Source: Symbiodinium natans (Eukaryota > Sar > Dinophyceae > Suessiales > Symbiodiniaceae). Taken from it: a stretch of DNA of 64,000 nucleotides. A program made the translations under genes and the position numbers. Position 1 is the first letter of the stretch, and every line of letters starts with the position of its first letter. Of this stretch, positions 54,601-64,000 are shown one piece after another. The DNA lies in contig CAJNDS010002561.1 in NCBI GenBank assembly GCA_905221605.1, positions 124,001 through 188,000 of the forward strand, read 5' to 3'. The notes under the pieces are model-generated. The model saw only the letters and a program-made list of their open reading frames with translations, did no database searches and was not told the DNA's origin.

Positions 54601-55446
54601 GCGGGTCTACAATGTGTCCAGTATGTGGAGCAACGGACGTACGTGGTGATGAGCTTTTGGGTGGTTTCAGGGGGAAGCCTTTTTTGTCATGTGCGCTCGC
54701 CACCTCAAGTACCATGGACGAATCAAGAGGTCTCGGACATCGGCACAAAAGTTTCAGCAACAGTTTCCCAGAAGAACATGGCAAAAGAGCGACACTGACC
54801 TGCCCATCAATCTCCCCACCACCCCCTCTGTCCTGACAAATGTCAGCCATGATACGCTGGCTCACTCTGGCGGCCGCGCTGACATTAGCACATGCAGGCC
54901 GAGGACATTGGCGCTGGGCTCGCTTGGCGGTATCGAAGCCAACAGTCTCTGCACTAGCATGTTGACTTGCGTGAGCCTTGTGCGGCAACACGCAGCGCAC
55001 ACAAGAGGTCACATTTTCGTGTCGTCTCGATTTTTCCACGGGTTTTACACGAGAATTTAGAGTTTGCACAAAGAGCCCTGTCTACCCCCGGCAGGCGCGG
55101 CGGGAACGCCTTATCTTCGAGCGTCAGCCCAGGCTCCGGGGCTCTTCAGCACATAGATGCACATAGGAGGTAGGACGCGATAGGTTGCAGTAATGACTCA
55201 GCAATGGACATAGATGATGCAAGCGGGTTGCTTGCCATTACGTGGTGGAAAGATGCACGTTGCACTGTGCTGTATGGATTCGCGTGTCTGCATTCAGATT
55301 GAATTCCAGTGTATGTATTCGACTGCGCAACTATGTGTGACCTGTGGTACCGTACAGCACATATAGCACCTTAGCACCGGTCTGCAGGCGGTCGCCTGGC
55401 TGTTGTTCCATAGCGCGGTACTTCAAGTGTCCACGTTTGCTGTCAG

Positions 55447-55683
55447 GAGCGCTGGTTAGCAGCTGATAACGCCACCAACTCCTCCACCACCACCACCACC
55501 ACCACCACTACCTCCACCACCTCCACCACCTCCATGGCCATGTCCACGACAACCAATGTGGACACCAATGACACGAACAGCACCAATGGAACCAACACCA
55601 CAGGGACCACAAGTTCGCGGGAGATCACGACGAATGAGAGCTTTGGCTTTTCTTGGGGACCTTCCGTTTCTGTGGCGTGCTGA
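55447..55683 (+). CDS. Thr/Asn-rich (mucin-like) terminal exon
   Basis: After a CAG acceptor at 55446 a 78-codon frame begins ERWLAADNATNSS and continues through a run of Thr broken by Ser. An Asn/Thr region follows (DTNDTNSTNGTNTTGTT), and then FGFSWGPSVSVAC and TGA (55681-55683). Seven N-x-S/T sequons in about 75 residues and dense Thr suggest a glycosylated extracellular stalk. The - strand is also open (Val-rich), so the case rests on the acceptor, the sequon density and the in-frame stop. Upstream exons are not identified; it may end the preceding gene. Confidence 0.4.
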   Translation, partial: ERWLAADNATNSSTTTTTTTTTSTTSTTSMAMSTTTNVDTNDTNSTNGTNTTGTTSSREITTNESFGFSWGPSVSVAC

Positions 55684-56009
55684 TGTCCACTGCTATCTTC
55701 ACATGTGAACATAAGCCAGGAAAGACTATGACTAGGACTAGGAGGAGCAGCTGAGTATAGTGCCATAGCGCCGACATGTGCAGAAGCTCACAAGAACCAT
55801 ATAAGAACCTGAAGGATAATTTTTCCTGCTTGTTCGCCGGAGCCTGAGGATCATGGCTCTCTCCTTCGCCGGCGCGGGCTTGCTGCGGCTCATCAGACAT
55901 ACCCGCAAACTGTGTAATCCAGCCTGAACCTCCCCACCCTTCATCGCAGAGTTTCAGGAACGTGGTGCGCCACGGCAGCGCATTCTCTCCCAACTTGGGA
56001 TTCCTGGGA

Positions 56010-59000
56010 TAGCTTGAAATTTCGCGCGTGATCCAAGCCAAGCTGCGGCCAAGGCTTTGCGTGGGGGTGCATTTGCTCCTCGCGCCAGCTTCCTATCGGC
56101 TCGACTTGCTGATGGCAGCACATCTCTCCCGAAAGACGAGCGATGTGCCCTGGACCTCAATGTCATGCCCTTCGCTGGGGGCCGTGCAAAATTTGTAAGG
56201 TGTTGAGATGTTGTGTGGTGGTGAGCTTGAAACTTCTGCAAACATCTGATGCAAGAGATGCCGTCCAAGTCATTCCAAGTGTCTCCTTGGCAACCTCAGG
56301 CCACCTTCTCACGAGTGGCCCCCTTCGTCCAGCATCTTGGCATGGCTTGTCAAGACATTGCTTTTTGTGCCAACTGCAATGTAAGCAACGTAGTCAGAAT
56401 GCAGTGTGGCTCGGGCTCAATTTCTTTTGATCTTCCCTTTTCCAAGGTGGCTGATGATTGCCTGCCTCTTCCTTCCTGTTGCCTGTGTGGCTCTTGCAGC
56501 CCAGCAGGCCAGTTCCTTGCACTGTCTTCACCGTAGGAGTGGGTCGCCCTCTACTTTTCATGCGCTTTTGCACGCTTGCATTGCTTATCGAACTTAACGC
56601 TCCATGGACGAAGGCCTTCGGAAGCCAGCCAAGTCACAGAGAATCCCAAACCAAGCCAATGTCGGCCGCGACGTGTTTCTCACTGCATTGTCGTGTCCCC
56701 TAGGCACCTGAATGGAAGGCTATACCACACCGAACCCTGCAAAGGGTGAGATGAAGATTTAATTGTGACTGACCAGGTTTGATCTTGGTAGAGCCTCCAG
56801 GTGAGCACCGACTCATGGCGGCTATCATCACTGGGAAGCTTGGTAGCCGCTTCGGACGCTATTGTTCACCCAGGGTTGGACATCAGCAGAACAGTTGGGA
56901 ATCTATATATATATATACATACATATATATATATATTTGTGTGTGTTCATGCCTACGTTGCCATATGCAACAAATTGCATTTGTGTGTGTTGTGCCCTCA
57001 GAGCTCTGGATGAGCTCGATTTGGTAGTGCAGCTAGATGTGGCGAGTCTGCGAGTGTAGATGCCCCCCATGCCTGTGTGAAAGCAGCTGCAAAGTTGCAC
57101 TTCGCTGAGGCCGTTACCATCTATTTTGGCAGCCTGGGTCTGGGGAGGGCGGCCACCGACTCTTTCCACTTCAGCTGGCTGGCCTTCCTCTTCTCCCTGA
57201 CCATCGGCTCAGGGTTCAGGGGGTGGGATCTTCAGCGGGACGCTCGGGGATGTTCAGGGATTCAGGGATGTTCCGGTTCTCAGTTTTCGGGTTTTGGGAT
57301 TGAGGGTGCGTGGGGGGTGGGTTGTTGAGTCTGCTTTAGGGCACGGGATTCGGGTGTGCAACAGGATGGCGCTTCTTTGCCTGGGCTGCTACTTCTGCCA
57401 GTTCGTGTGGTGGCTGGATCCCTTCAGTTTCACTTCAGTCTCTGTTGCTTGGCTACAGTGGAGACAGGTTGCTGCGCAGCTTACTGGCTCAGCTGCAGCC
57501 AACATCCTCAGATGCCTTAAGGCCTTAAGGCCTTAAGGGAATGGCCACATGTGGCGAAAGACGCTACTACCAGAGACCCCCTCAAATACAGCGACAGTAG
57601 TTCATAGAGGGTCCCCCTCAAATACAGTAAGACATGGGGTCTTTGGCTTACAGTTTACTTGATTCATTCCAGCCCCACTTATAATTGTTTTTTGGGGCAT
57701 TAATTTTGCAAAGGCCCTAAAGGCTGTGGCTTGAAATGACTCTTAAATGACACGATATTTCAACTGATGATCGGGCCAAAAAATCAATGAGAAAGATCAT
57801 GGGCCCGTGAATACAATTACTATCATGAGGGCGCTGTGGCTGTGGTTGCTGTTTTACTTGTGGTTGTGGTTCTTGTTGTGGTGGTCGTCGTTGTTGTGGC
57901 CGCAGCGCCTGCTTCCTTCAGCTGAGGTCGTAATGCTCTGTGTTAGTGCAGTACCCAGTATCGCGCTGGCCTTTCTCTGCGGCAGCTGGCAAGGGAGTGG
58001 GTCGATGCTCGCCTTTCTGTCTGGAGACCAGGCCGCGAAGTGTCTAAAGTCTAGCACGCTATGAAGGGTTAGGCGTGTCTATGGCCTGCTGTGCCATGAC
58101 AAGCTTGTAAGATGCTTCCTGCAGACGCTGTTGCCAGGGTCAGGCACTGTAACTAGATAACCGAGAGCGGTGTCGTCCCGCAGTGCCAGGCGCAGCCCGG
58201 ACCAGCGTCACCTTGATGAAATATGGATACACGAGTGGCACGCCGTGGGCGGCCTCTTGGGAGCCATAAGCGGGGGCATGTTCTGAGAGTTTCAAGGACT
58301 GCGCTGCCACGAAGCAAGCCGAAGCGGATTGGGCTGATTGCCAGCCTTGTCGTCTTGGAGCTGGGAGTGCTGGGGGCATATGGCCATGGCCTTATGCGTT
58401 TATATGCGTTTCGAGACTTTTTGGTGTAGACTCAGTGCAGATGTGGGCAGTCGAGCGCTCCGACTTTGCTGGGCGAGGCCTTGCGGTGCGCGTGCTGGCA
58501 ACAAACCCGGAGGCTCGCGATGTGGGTTTCGTTCTGGTGGCAGCGGTGGTCAATCTCGATGCCATTGCTACTAGTCAGAAAATTTCCCCAGCTTCCGACC
58601 GTGTTTTGGACGTTTTGATTAGCGGTTGAAGCCCAGCTGAGGTTTGGCTCGTGTGGGCCTTGGGACTTGTGACCGGCGGCGCGCAGACAGCTCTTCTCAT
58701 GGTGGCGGCACGAGTTGCCGCCTGTGCATGGGGAGAGGACTACTGGCTTATGGGCAGCTTGTCCTAAGAAAGGTTTTTGTATTGTTTTTAGTTGGGCACC
58801 GCTCTCTTCCCATCCATCCAGCAGTGCGAGAGCTGAAGGCCATTCCGGCGTATTCCTGGCCATGGTCACTCTGTTGGCCCATATGGTGGTGAATGCCATG
58901 ATCCCTGCGCCAGACAGCCCTCAGGCGTCCGCAGCGTGATGGCGAGTGCCGGTGGCCACTTTTAGTTTATGTGAACCTGTCAGTACAAAGCCGTCAATAG

Positions 59001-62000
59001 TTGCCTCTGCTAGAATAGTACTTCTACGTGAACTGCCTCTAATTCGCAGTTACAGGATCCATGCGTAATTGCGCAAGAAGCTGGTCAAATGCTGCAGCCC
59101 ATGTTTTGGCAAGATACGGTGTAAGATGGTGTAAGATGTGTAAGACAATGTATGATGGCACTGTAATCTGGGCCCCGGGGCAGGTGCGGCGGCAACGTGC
59201 GGCGGCAGACATGCTAGAGACATTGCAGGCCAGGATTGCAGGAGGACCCGTCAGCGACCATCCCACACACACACCATGCTTGCCAAGAACAGCTCAACTT
59301 GTTCCGCTCCTGGGCTCGCACCTTCGCAGGATCAGGATCAGGTGACCACGGTGACCATGCCACCCCTGTGGCCTGAATGAGTAGACAGCGGGAATCAGCG
59401 GGACGTGCTGGAATCAATTTTATGTGCATTTTTGTGGTCGCCTTGGGCGACTGGTGGCAAAAATTGAGAGTAAGTTGAGGTAAGTCTGGCAGCTCCGGCA
59501 ACCATTGCGAAGTGGAAGAAGTGGCTTCCTGCGTTGCCTGGCGTTGTCCCATGTCCGCTCTGTTTCGCAACATAATAGGTAATGGGGAGGGTCTGGGATG
59601 AGACCCTGATGCTTGTCAGGGTGGTGATGCTGGGCATCATGTGCCTTTTTGCTGGGGAAGTGGCTCTCGTGACCTTCCTATTCGAGCTACCGTCCATTTC
59701 CTGGTGCAACACTTGCGATGCGCGTCCTCAGCAGTACTACGCAGGCCCCAAACGCCACCGTGCAGTCGCAGCTCAGCGGGAGCCGTTCGCAGTGTTTCTG
59801 GCTGTTGCTCAACATTCACCCCTTGGAGGTGTGGCATTGGGCGCCGGTTTCGTATATGCCGTGTCGTTGTACGGCCATCGTCGGTCGCAGCTCCAGGCAC
59901 TGCAACGATCCGAAACCATTGAACTGTGTGAAAGTGTGAGTCAGTGTGAGCCGGTGCGCAGGCCTTCGGGAAGAAGGGGCCGTTGCTGGAGACAGCCCCC
60001 CTGGGCATTGCTACGCAGCTGAATTGAGCCGGCAGATGCTGAAGAGAACCCTCGAATAGTGTGGCACTCTGTTTGAACTAGCTTTCAACTATGTATGCCC
60101 AGGTGGTTCCGTATTTCTGCTGGGTGGGAGTTGGCGCATACACATCCTGGGTCGCAGACAGTTGGGCAGTGATCCAGCTGCACACATTGCCTCGAGAATG
60201 AGATGCCAGCCTGTTGTGCAGTTACGGCGCAATTGATTTCATGATTTTCCCGAGGTGCTGGTTCATGTCAGCTTCCTGCCCTTGATCCTGGGCCTGTTCT
60301 TCTCCGCACATCATCGTTGGGTGGTCGATGACTTCCACTTAACGCCGCGGCCGCTCGATTCGATTCGGTCCACGTGTCGTCTCAAACTTGGCGAAACCGC
60401 TTGCAAACCCTTGCATTCCGAAGGAATCCGTGTGATCTCTCTCAAGTTCTCTAACTTAGGGGCCTTTGGGCTGAGGCATGCCGAGGCAGTAGTAGGCCAA
60501 GATACAAAAACCAAGCGCCTGGCTGAATTGAGGCAGTCCTGCAAAGCTTAAGTATGAAGGTGCCCTTATCGAGTCTTCAGCAGGGTGATCTTTCTTCTCA
60601 AGTGATGACAAACTGGACTTCAAGGTCCCGAACATGCACGCGCATGGCTAAGGCCCCCCAGCGCCACAGCCAAGATTGCACCGGAGCCGAGCTCCACGGG
60701 CACGGGAGGCCAGTTTATTCTCCGTTTCTTTTCCGGGGCTGAGAAGGTTTAAGATTTCTCAGAGAATTTAAGAGGTACGGTATGGGCTGCGAAGTTGAGT
60801 CTCCTTCCAGCCCCCCACTTCCCTGGGACGTGCCCTGCCAGTGCAGCTGGTCGCAGGTGACCCTGCGAGTGACGGTGGAGCTGACCCCGCTGACCCTGTG
60901 GGGGCCGGTGGGAGCTCAGTTGCGGCCGAGGATGGACCATTATGGTACTGCTTGACCCTAAAATTTGCCGCGATCTTTGGACTGTGTCATGTTGTGTATG
61001 TTTGTGTAACATGTGTGCTGAACTTTCGGAAGGACCGGCCTACTGGCTTAGCAAGGGTGCCGTGGACGGTGCGGATATGGCTGATGGCTCTCCTCCTTGA
61101 CATCGCATACGTTCTAGTCTAAGCATGTGCTCCGACCATTTCTGAGCCTGCTCTGTGACTCTGTGAGTCTGTGCTGAACTTGCTGGAGCAATGCAAAGCC
61201 TGAGGGGGTGGTCTTGCACTTGGTATCAGAAGTCCGCTTCCGATGGGTGGGCTGGAGCATCAGTGCCGGAGTCCTCGTCTTGGCGCTGACCTTCATGAGC
61301 AACCGGCGTCTTGGCACAGCAGAGCAAGTGACAATAGCACCGCCCGAAGCGCTCTAGATGAGATCTCGAGATGTGGAAATCGAAGGATGTGGTTCGGCAC
61401 CTTCCAGCTCTACCCAGAGCAGCCTATTTTTTGGGGATTCATTGTGCCTTTGCTGCTCTAGGCTGAGACACCGCAAATCTCGCAAGAATGTACGTGAATG
61501 TGCCAGCCTTACGTGGCGATCACAGGCGCTCATCCTCCTGGCTTGGGCTGGCGGCGTGTGGTACTTTCACCGGGAAATGAAGGCCAGGGCAAACAACGCC
61601 CGCAGCAGTCAAATTCCGGTGTTTTGCGCTGTGTCCCTGAGGTGGACGACTTTGCCGCGGTATTGCTCTGCGTGGTTGTCCTCTATCCTGCAGTGTACGT
61701 GGCATTCCTTGCTCTGCAGGCAAATCCAAGTGAACCTTGGATGCCGTTGCGTAGCCGGCTACGGTCGCAAGTGCACTGGGGGTGTGCAGGTTCTGCGCGA
61801 TGCCAAATGGAGTCCGAAGGCTCTTGGGGGTTCCATTTGCGTTGACGCCGCATGCCACATATGCCACACGCCACGCAGCACGGTGAAGCTAGTCAGAATT
61901 CCGGGGATGTCATGCATGACACAAGTTGTCCCTGGAGGATGCTTCAACATTTCGATTCGTGCGGAACGGGATCATCTTCAGCACAGCCTCTCGCTTAGAT

Positions 62001-62510
62001 GTGGAGATATGTGGGACTTTGTGAGAGTTGCTGGGCGTAACGTGGGAGTTGTCGCCTTCTGGAGATTCTGTGATTCTGGGCTCGAGGTCGTGTACCTGGC
62101 CTTCCTGGGGGCGCTGGCCCTGCTGAACTGGGCTGCGGCTCTTGGAGGTTTCTGCTTACTGCTAATGGCGGCCGTCCTCGGCCTGGCCTTTTGGAAGTGG
62201 CTGCGCAACAACCGCTACATCAGCGACAAGGCCTGTCTGCAGGAGCACTGAAGATGGATAAGAGTGGACCTGACAAGTGGGCCTGAAATGCTTGAAATGC
62301 TTGAAATGCTTGAAATGTGGAGAGGTCAAGCTGGCCAGCGCGGTCGCTGTGGCCTTGTGTGTCCTGGGCTCTGCCGTTGGCATCACCTTCTACTTTCAGA
62401 GCATCTTTGGAGGCTTCACCGCTGCCGGTTGGATGCAGGAAGAGTCGAAGATTCGGCAAGATGCAATCAAAAGCTTCGGAGCGTCTTCTTGCGGTGCTAC
62501 GCGGTGCTGA
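56010..62510 (+). CDS. Polytopic membrane protein, many exons
   Basis: A long series of + strand exons, most encoding one or two hydrophobic helices followed by short loops. An N-terminal soluble part is at about 56068-56190 (LADGSTSLPKDERCALDLNV, then MPFAGGRAKF before a GTAAGG donor). Membrane-like segments: 56447 (WLMIACLFLPVACVALAA), 57079 (AVTIYFGSLGLGRAA, then SWLAFLFSLTIG), 57930 (EVVMLCVSAVPSIALAFLCG), 58330 (RIGLIASLVVLELGVLGAYG), 58640 (EVWLVWALGLVTGGAQTALL) and 58830 (VFLAMVTLLAHMVVNAMI). More follow: 59595 (LVRVVMLGIMCLFAGEVALV), 59790 (VALGAGFVYAVSLYGHRRS), 60255 (LVHVSFLPLILGLFFSA), 60955 (LKFAAIFGLCHVVYVCVTCV), 61220 (VGWSISAGVLVLALTFM), 61660 (DFAAVLLCVVVLYPAVYVAF), 62090 (VVYLAFLGALALLNWAAALG) and 62335 (LASAVAVALCVLGSAVGITF). 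No catalytic or channel signature is recognised. It may be two adjacent genes, as 62251 carries a stop. Confidence 0.5.
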
Positions 62511-62529
62511 GGTTTGCGTGGGGGTCACG

Positions 62530-63110
62530 CTGCTGTTGGTGGGTGACGCTGCGTCGGAGGCTCCGGCTTTTCAATAGTGTCCTTTGGGGTTCCGAAGAGA
62601 CTTTTGGTTTTGGTCGTTCGCACTCGCAGGTTTCTGCAGCACAGAGCCGAACAGCTTTGGAGCAGCTTCGTGTGGAGTCCGCCCCCCAAAGCGTCTGTGC
62701 GCCCCAAAGTTTTTGCAAAGCTGTGGCGGAGTGCCATGGGTGCTACAGAGAGCTATAGAGTGCCCCTCTTGTAGATGGCTGTATTCCGTACCTGGAATTC
62801 GAGGTCCTCCAACTTCGTGTTCCCCATGTTCCGCTTCCGTGGTGGGGAACTGGCACGGGCCCATACAGACATAGCTGCGGCAATGGAGGCTCGATAAGTT
62901 TGGATGGCGGCACTCGAAGACAACACCCCAAGCCCAAACCCCCTGCCGAAAGCAGAATTTGCATCTGCACAAGGCGCTGGGTGTTATATCACTTTGGGGA
63001 CTGGTGGCAGCCGTGGTGTTAGATGACTATCCGGCCGTGGGCCGCTTGACTCGACCTGACTCAAGTCTCAAGTGATTCAAGTGATTCAAGAAGCCACGGT
63101 AACACACAGG
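62530..63110. other. No confident gene
   Basis: Open frames on both strands overlap but none is convincing. A 9-bp tandem (GAAATGCTT, about 62285-62316) lies just left, at the start of the last hydrophobic exon. Confidence 0.4.
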
Positions 63111-63114
63111 GTGC

Positions 63115-63520
63115 TGTACAACAAAAACACGGTATTAGTATAAACAACGCAACAATACAACAATACAGCAACACAACAATAATGTAGCAATATAAAGCTA
63201 TAGCAATATCGTCTATACATATATACAGCAACAGAGTATCAAAACATAGCCTAGTATTTTAAACACTAAAGCAAGTTTTTGTGACCTATGAACATATTCA
63301 CATCTCAACATATTAGTAATGCAATATGACACATTAGAACATAGTACAGCAAATTTTAAGATAATGAAATGTAATAGAATATACTATAGTGTAGTACAAT
63401 ATACTACAACATAATATAGTAACGGAATAATGTATTAACATTACCGTTTCCGAAACTAATTTAACAGTATATGCAAACTAATGAGATGGTAATTAAAAGA
63501 AGAATGTGACAGTATGAAAG
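63115..63520. other. AT-rich island
   Basis: About 400 bp dominated by AATA, ACAATA and TATAGTA-like words, far more AT-rich than anything else in the window, with no long open frame. It could be a degenerate AT-rich repeat, a matrix-attachment-like region or organelle-derived DNA. Confidence 0.7.
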
Positions 63521-63569
63521 GCCAAGCCTCATGCGTTGCCTGGCGCTGCTAGACCATCTGGATGCAACG

Positions 63570-63572
<3 letters not shown>

Positions 63573-63602
<30 letters not shown>
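63573..63602. repeat. GA dinucleotide repeat
   Basis: About 15 GA units; no gene nearby. Confidence 0.9.
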
Positions 63603-63604
<2 letters not shown>

Positions 63605-64000
63605 AGTTTTTGGTTGGGGGAGGGGAGGGACCAAGTAGATTAGATCCACAAACTTGCGGCCCCCCTTGGCGAGCCCAGCACAAGAACCCCAGGAAACAAG
63701 ATGCAGCATGAACATACCCCTATAGGCCCCCCCTACTACTTTCGGAGGGAGTCGTCGTGTTCGCACACTAACGCATCAGCCCTCGGGGGAATTTTGACAC
63801 TTGGACCCAAGGCGGCCCGAGAATCCCTTAGTGGGGGAAGCAGTGCACCGCGAAGACCGCGAGCCGGCAGGTAGCGCACCGCAGACATCCCTTGGGGCAT
63901 CAGGGCAGGGAGTACTAAGGACACTAAGGACCTCTAAGGTGCTGGAGGGGGATGTCGGGGCGGTGAACGCTAGCCCTTGTCTCACGTAAAGGACGGACTG
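63603..64000. other. No confident gene at right end
   Basis: Short GC-rich open frames only, none with a motif. Confidence 0.4.

Overview
The window looks like nuclear DNA of a dinoflagellate, most like a Symbiodiniaceae/Suessiales genome (inference). The reasons are moderate GC content, genes cut into many short exons by introns of roughly 55-350 bp, splice donors that are often GC or GA instead of GT, long microsatellites inside introns, a CCCH zinc-finger protein of a style common in alveolates, and every well-supported gene lying on the + strand. Long open frames on the - strand and across the microsatellites are shadows.

Layout: 43-750 is a CCCH zinc-finger protein. About 2.5-4.45 kb is a kelch-repeat gene. 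8.2-9.9 kb is a large block of evolving simple repeats. 10053-16660 is a complete-looking tyrosine-recombinase retrotransposon (DIRS order, PAT-like) with split direct repeats A1-[ORFs]-B1-A2-B2. It encodes a small Cys-rich membrane protein, a Gag-like protein, and a reverse transcriptase/RNase H ORF that continues through a fully nested tyrosine recombinase gene into a C-terminal methyltransferase-like domain. 18106-19205 holds seven exons of a TBC (Rab GTPase-activating) domain. 22.1-24.5 kb is an unidentified helical protein. 25.8-27.3 kb is a U-box protein. 27388-32359 is an eight-exon cohesin-regulator PDS5 homologue that I could join completely in frame. 32.9-33.75 kb is an unidentified helical protein. 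36.5-46.2 kb is a long coiled-coil gene of about 30 small exons with a Lys/Ala-rich tail. 50-54.6 kb is a gene with a repeated Trp motif resembling WWE domains. 55.4 kb is a Thr/Asn-rich exon. 56-62.5 kb is a many-pass membrane protein gene. The last kilobase is an AT-rich island and low-complexity sequence.

The host genes do not form an obvious pathway; the order looks like a one-direction dinoflagellate gene array. The most interesting unit is the retrotransposon: compact, intact in all frames, with four overlapping reading frames. Exon joins below were made by hand from reading-frame continuity and family knowledge. Where exact boundaries are given they close in frame; where 'about' is used they do not yet.
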